Positions 62,887-64,000 of a DNA stretch of 64,000 bases are shown here, one piece after another. The notes below the pieces were generated by a model that saw only the letters and a list, made by a program, of their open reading frames with translations, had not been told where the DNA came from and did not search any database. The position numbers were made by a program, and so were the translations under genes. The stretch is taken from positions 1-64,000 of the forward strand of contig JBASGW010000079.1 in assembly GCA_049653745.1 (NCBI GenBank), in the 5' to 3' direction. Numbering within the stretch: position 1 is the stretch's first letter; every line of letters begins with the position of its first letter. Origin of the DNA: CANDYO01 sp049653745. Lineage in GTDB: Bacteria; Pseudomonadota; Alphaproteobacteria; Rickettsiales; CANDYO01.

Positions 62887-63828
62887 TTAAAGATTATCTA
62901 TAAATTTCCCAGCTTCTAAAGCCGCCATACATCCCGTACCCGCTGCTGTCACTGCCTGTCTATAAATTTTATCTTGAACATCTCCACAAGCAAAAACTCC
63001 AGGAATATTTGTTTGAGTACTGTTAGGTTTAGTAATAATATATCCCTCACTGTCTAATTCAAGCTGGCCATCAACTATAGAAGTATTGGGGCTATGACCA
63101 ATTGCAATAAAAACTCCATCAATATCCATTTGATAAGATTCGTCAGTTAATATATTTTTAAGCTTAACACCAGTTACTAATTTAGGAGCATCACTGCCTA
63201 AAATATCTTCTACAACAGTATTCCAAATAACCTTAACTTTAGGATGTTTAAAAAGCCTTTCTTGAAGAATTTTTTCAGCTCTTAATTGATCGCGACGATG
63301 GATTAGAATCACTTCACTAGCATGGTGAGTTAGATGCAAAGCTTCTTCAACAGCACTATTACCACCACCAATAACAATAACTTTTTTATTACGGAAGAAA
63401 AACCCATCACAAGTTGCACAGCCAGAAACCCCGAACCCTTGGAATTTGGCTTCATTTGCTAATCCCATCCATTTTGCTTGCGCACCGGTCGCAATAATTA
63501 CACTATCCGCTGTATAGCTTACTCCCGATTCAGTAACCATTGAAAATGGCTTGCTTTTCAAGTCAACTTGAGCAACATAATCATGAATAATCTCGGTCCC
63601 TACATTAGCTGCTTGCTCAGCCATCTGCTCCATTAACCAAGGGCCTTGAATTGATTCCGCAAACCCAGGATAATTTTCTACATCAGTAGTAATAGAAAGC
63701 TGCCCACCTGGTTGAGATCCTGTAATTAACAGGGGATTAAATGCAGACCTAGCCGCATATATTGCCGCCGTGTATCCCGCAGGACCAGAACCAATAATAA
63801 CAACTTTATAATGATTGCTCTTAACCAT
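62887..63828 (-). CDS. trxB: Thioredoxin reductase
   Basis: NADPH-dependent flavoenzyme that reduces thioredoxin. FAD motif GSGPAGYTAAIYAARS, redox pair CATC in VSGCATCDGFF, NADPH motif GGGNSAVEEALHL, and the C-terminal FACGDVQDKIYRQA block. 313 residues is normal. It starts five bases after the peroxiredoxin stop, so the two are co-transcribed and together deliver electrons to peroxide. Confidence 0.97.
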   Translation of the reverse strand: MVKSNHYKVVIIGSGPAGYTAAIYAARSAFNPLLITGSQPGGQLSITTDVENYPGFAESIQGPWLMEQMAEQAANVGTEIIHDYVAQVDLKSKPFSMVTESGVSYTADSVIIATGAQAKWMGLANEAKFQGFGVSGCATCDGFFFRNKKVIVIGGGNSAVEEALHLTHHASEVILIHRRDQLRAEKILQERLFKHPKVKVIWNTVVEDILGSDAPKLVTGVKLKNILTDESYQMDIDGVFIAIGHSPNTSIVDGQLELDSEGYIITKPNSTQTNIPGVFACGDVQDKIYRQAVTAAGTGCMAALEAGKFIDNL

Positions 63829-63833
63829 AATAA

Positions 63834-64000
63834 TTATAACTTATCTACATTTGAAGTTAAATAGTCAGAAATTCCTTCTGCATTTGGCTTCATAGCTTCT
63901 TCACCTTTTGTCCAACCAGCTGGACAAACTTCTCCAAATTCTTCATTATGATTTAAAGCATCAACCATGCGAAGCATCTCATCAACATTGCGCCCAAGAG
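63834..64000 (-). CDS. 2-Cys peroxiredoxin (AhpC/Prx1 type), C-terminal part only
   Basis: The gene runs off the window end; only the last 54 residues are visible. LGRNVDEMLRMVDALN, the resolving-cysteine motif GEVCPAGWTKG and EGISDYLTSNVDKL are typical of typical 2-Cys peroxiredoxins. It reduces peroxides and is recycled by thioredoxin, matching the adjacent trxB. Confidence 0.9.
   Translation of the reverse strand, partial: LGRNVDEMLRMVDALNHNEEFGEVCPAGWTKGEEAMKPNAEGISDYLTSNVDKL

Noticed and set aside
1..64000. CRISPR array, insertion sequence, prophage or restriction system
   Set aside because: I saw no regularly spaced repeats, transposase, integrase, phage structural gene or restriction/methylation pair in either strand.

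Overview
The window is strongly AT-rich and almost fully coding. It reads as the chromosome of an obligately host-associated alphaproteobacterium of the order Rickettsiales. The main marker is a close relative of the rickettsial 17-kDa surface lipoprotein (2856-3326). Supporting evidence is the split b/b' ATP synthase genes, an NDUFS4-type complex I accessory protein, CyaY, a TraX-like membrane protein, three or four ankyrin-type proteins and many decaying gene remnants. It does not look like Rickettsia proper: it has alanine racemase, aspartate kinase, Tgt with a queuosine-precursor transporter, and a eukaryote/archaeal-type prolyl-tRNA synthetase. I cannot name the family. I see no insertion sequence, phage, CRISPR array or rRNA; the only intact tRNA I find is tRNA-Thr(GGT).

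Layout. 1-5 kb: the tail of a repeat-protein-like gene, tadA-fieF, the 17-kDa antigen, fabI-trmJ. 5-8 kb: an unstable segment with a Thr/Asn-rich lipoprotein, two copies of a cassette made of a small Lys/Arg-rich protein and a tRNA-Thr 5' half (one degraded, one intact), a dead prmA remnant and a small ankyrin gene. 8-12.5 kb: folB, rpoZ, a secreted TcdA/B-type glycosyltransferase and an MsbA-like exporter, ending in a clear terminator. 12.5-21.8 kb: uvrA diverging from ssb, an FKBP protein, an exported ankyrin protein, the queuosine pair yhhQ-tgt. 21.9-25.6 kb: mraY-murF and obg. 25.7-31.6 kb: priA, prfB with its programmed frameshift, dcd, traX-like, a phosphatase and an unknown protein. 31.6-37 kb on the minus strand: dnaB-alr-lysC-fabK-like-cyaY and a frameshifted small gene. 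37-40 kb: a 943-residue ankyrin protein. 40-43.3 kb: the F0 sector atpI-B-E-F'-F, then an OmpR-type regulator. 43.6-48.7 kb: greA, a DUF3576 lipoprotein, leuS-lptE-holA. 48.7-51 kb: znuB, NDUFS4-like, xseB, a Bax-inhibitor-1 protein. 51-53 kb: a dead gene and a duplicated amidase-like protein. 53-58 kb: glmM-proS-ftsH. 58.2-61.7 kb: a glycosyltransferase/DUF3431 fusion followed by a TpsB outer-membrane transporter. 61.8-64 kb: a short glutamine-synthetase-like gene and trxB next to a 2-Cys peroxiredoxin.

Themes. Housekeeping genes cover peptidoglycan precursor synthesis (glmM, alr, lysC, murF, mraY), lipid and envelope assembly (fabI, fabK-like, msbA-like, lptE), replication and repair (dnaB, holA, priA, ssb, uvrA, xseB) and translation. 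Accessory genes point to host interaction: ankyrin proteins, two large-toxin-type glycosyltransferases and a two-partner-secretion transporter. Three separate proteins (the glycosyltransferase at 9.1 kb, the FKBP protein at 16 kb, the amidase at 51.7 kb) each carry an internal second copy of their domain that has lost signature or catalytic residues.

The best candidates for something undescribed are the glycosyltransferase-DUF3431 / TpsB pair (58.2-61.7 kb), the C-terminal region shared by the protein at 2-1276 and the large ankyrin protein at 37-40 kb, and the duplicated amidase-like protein flanked by near-identical short repeats.
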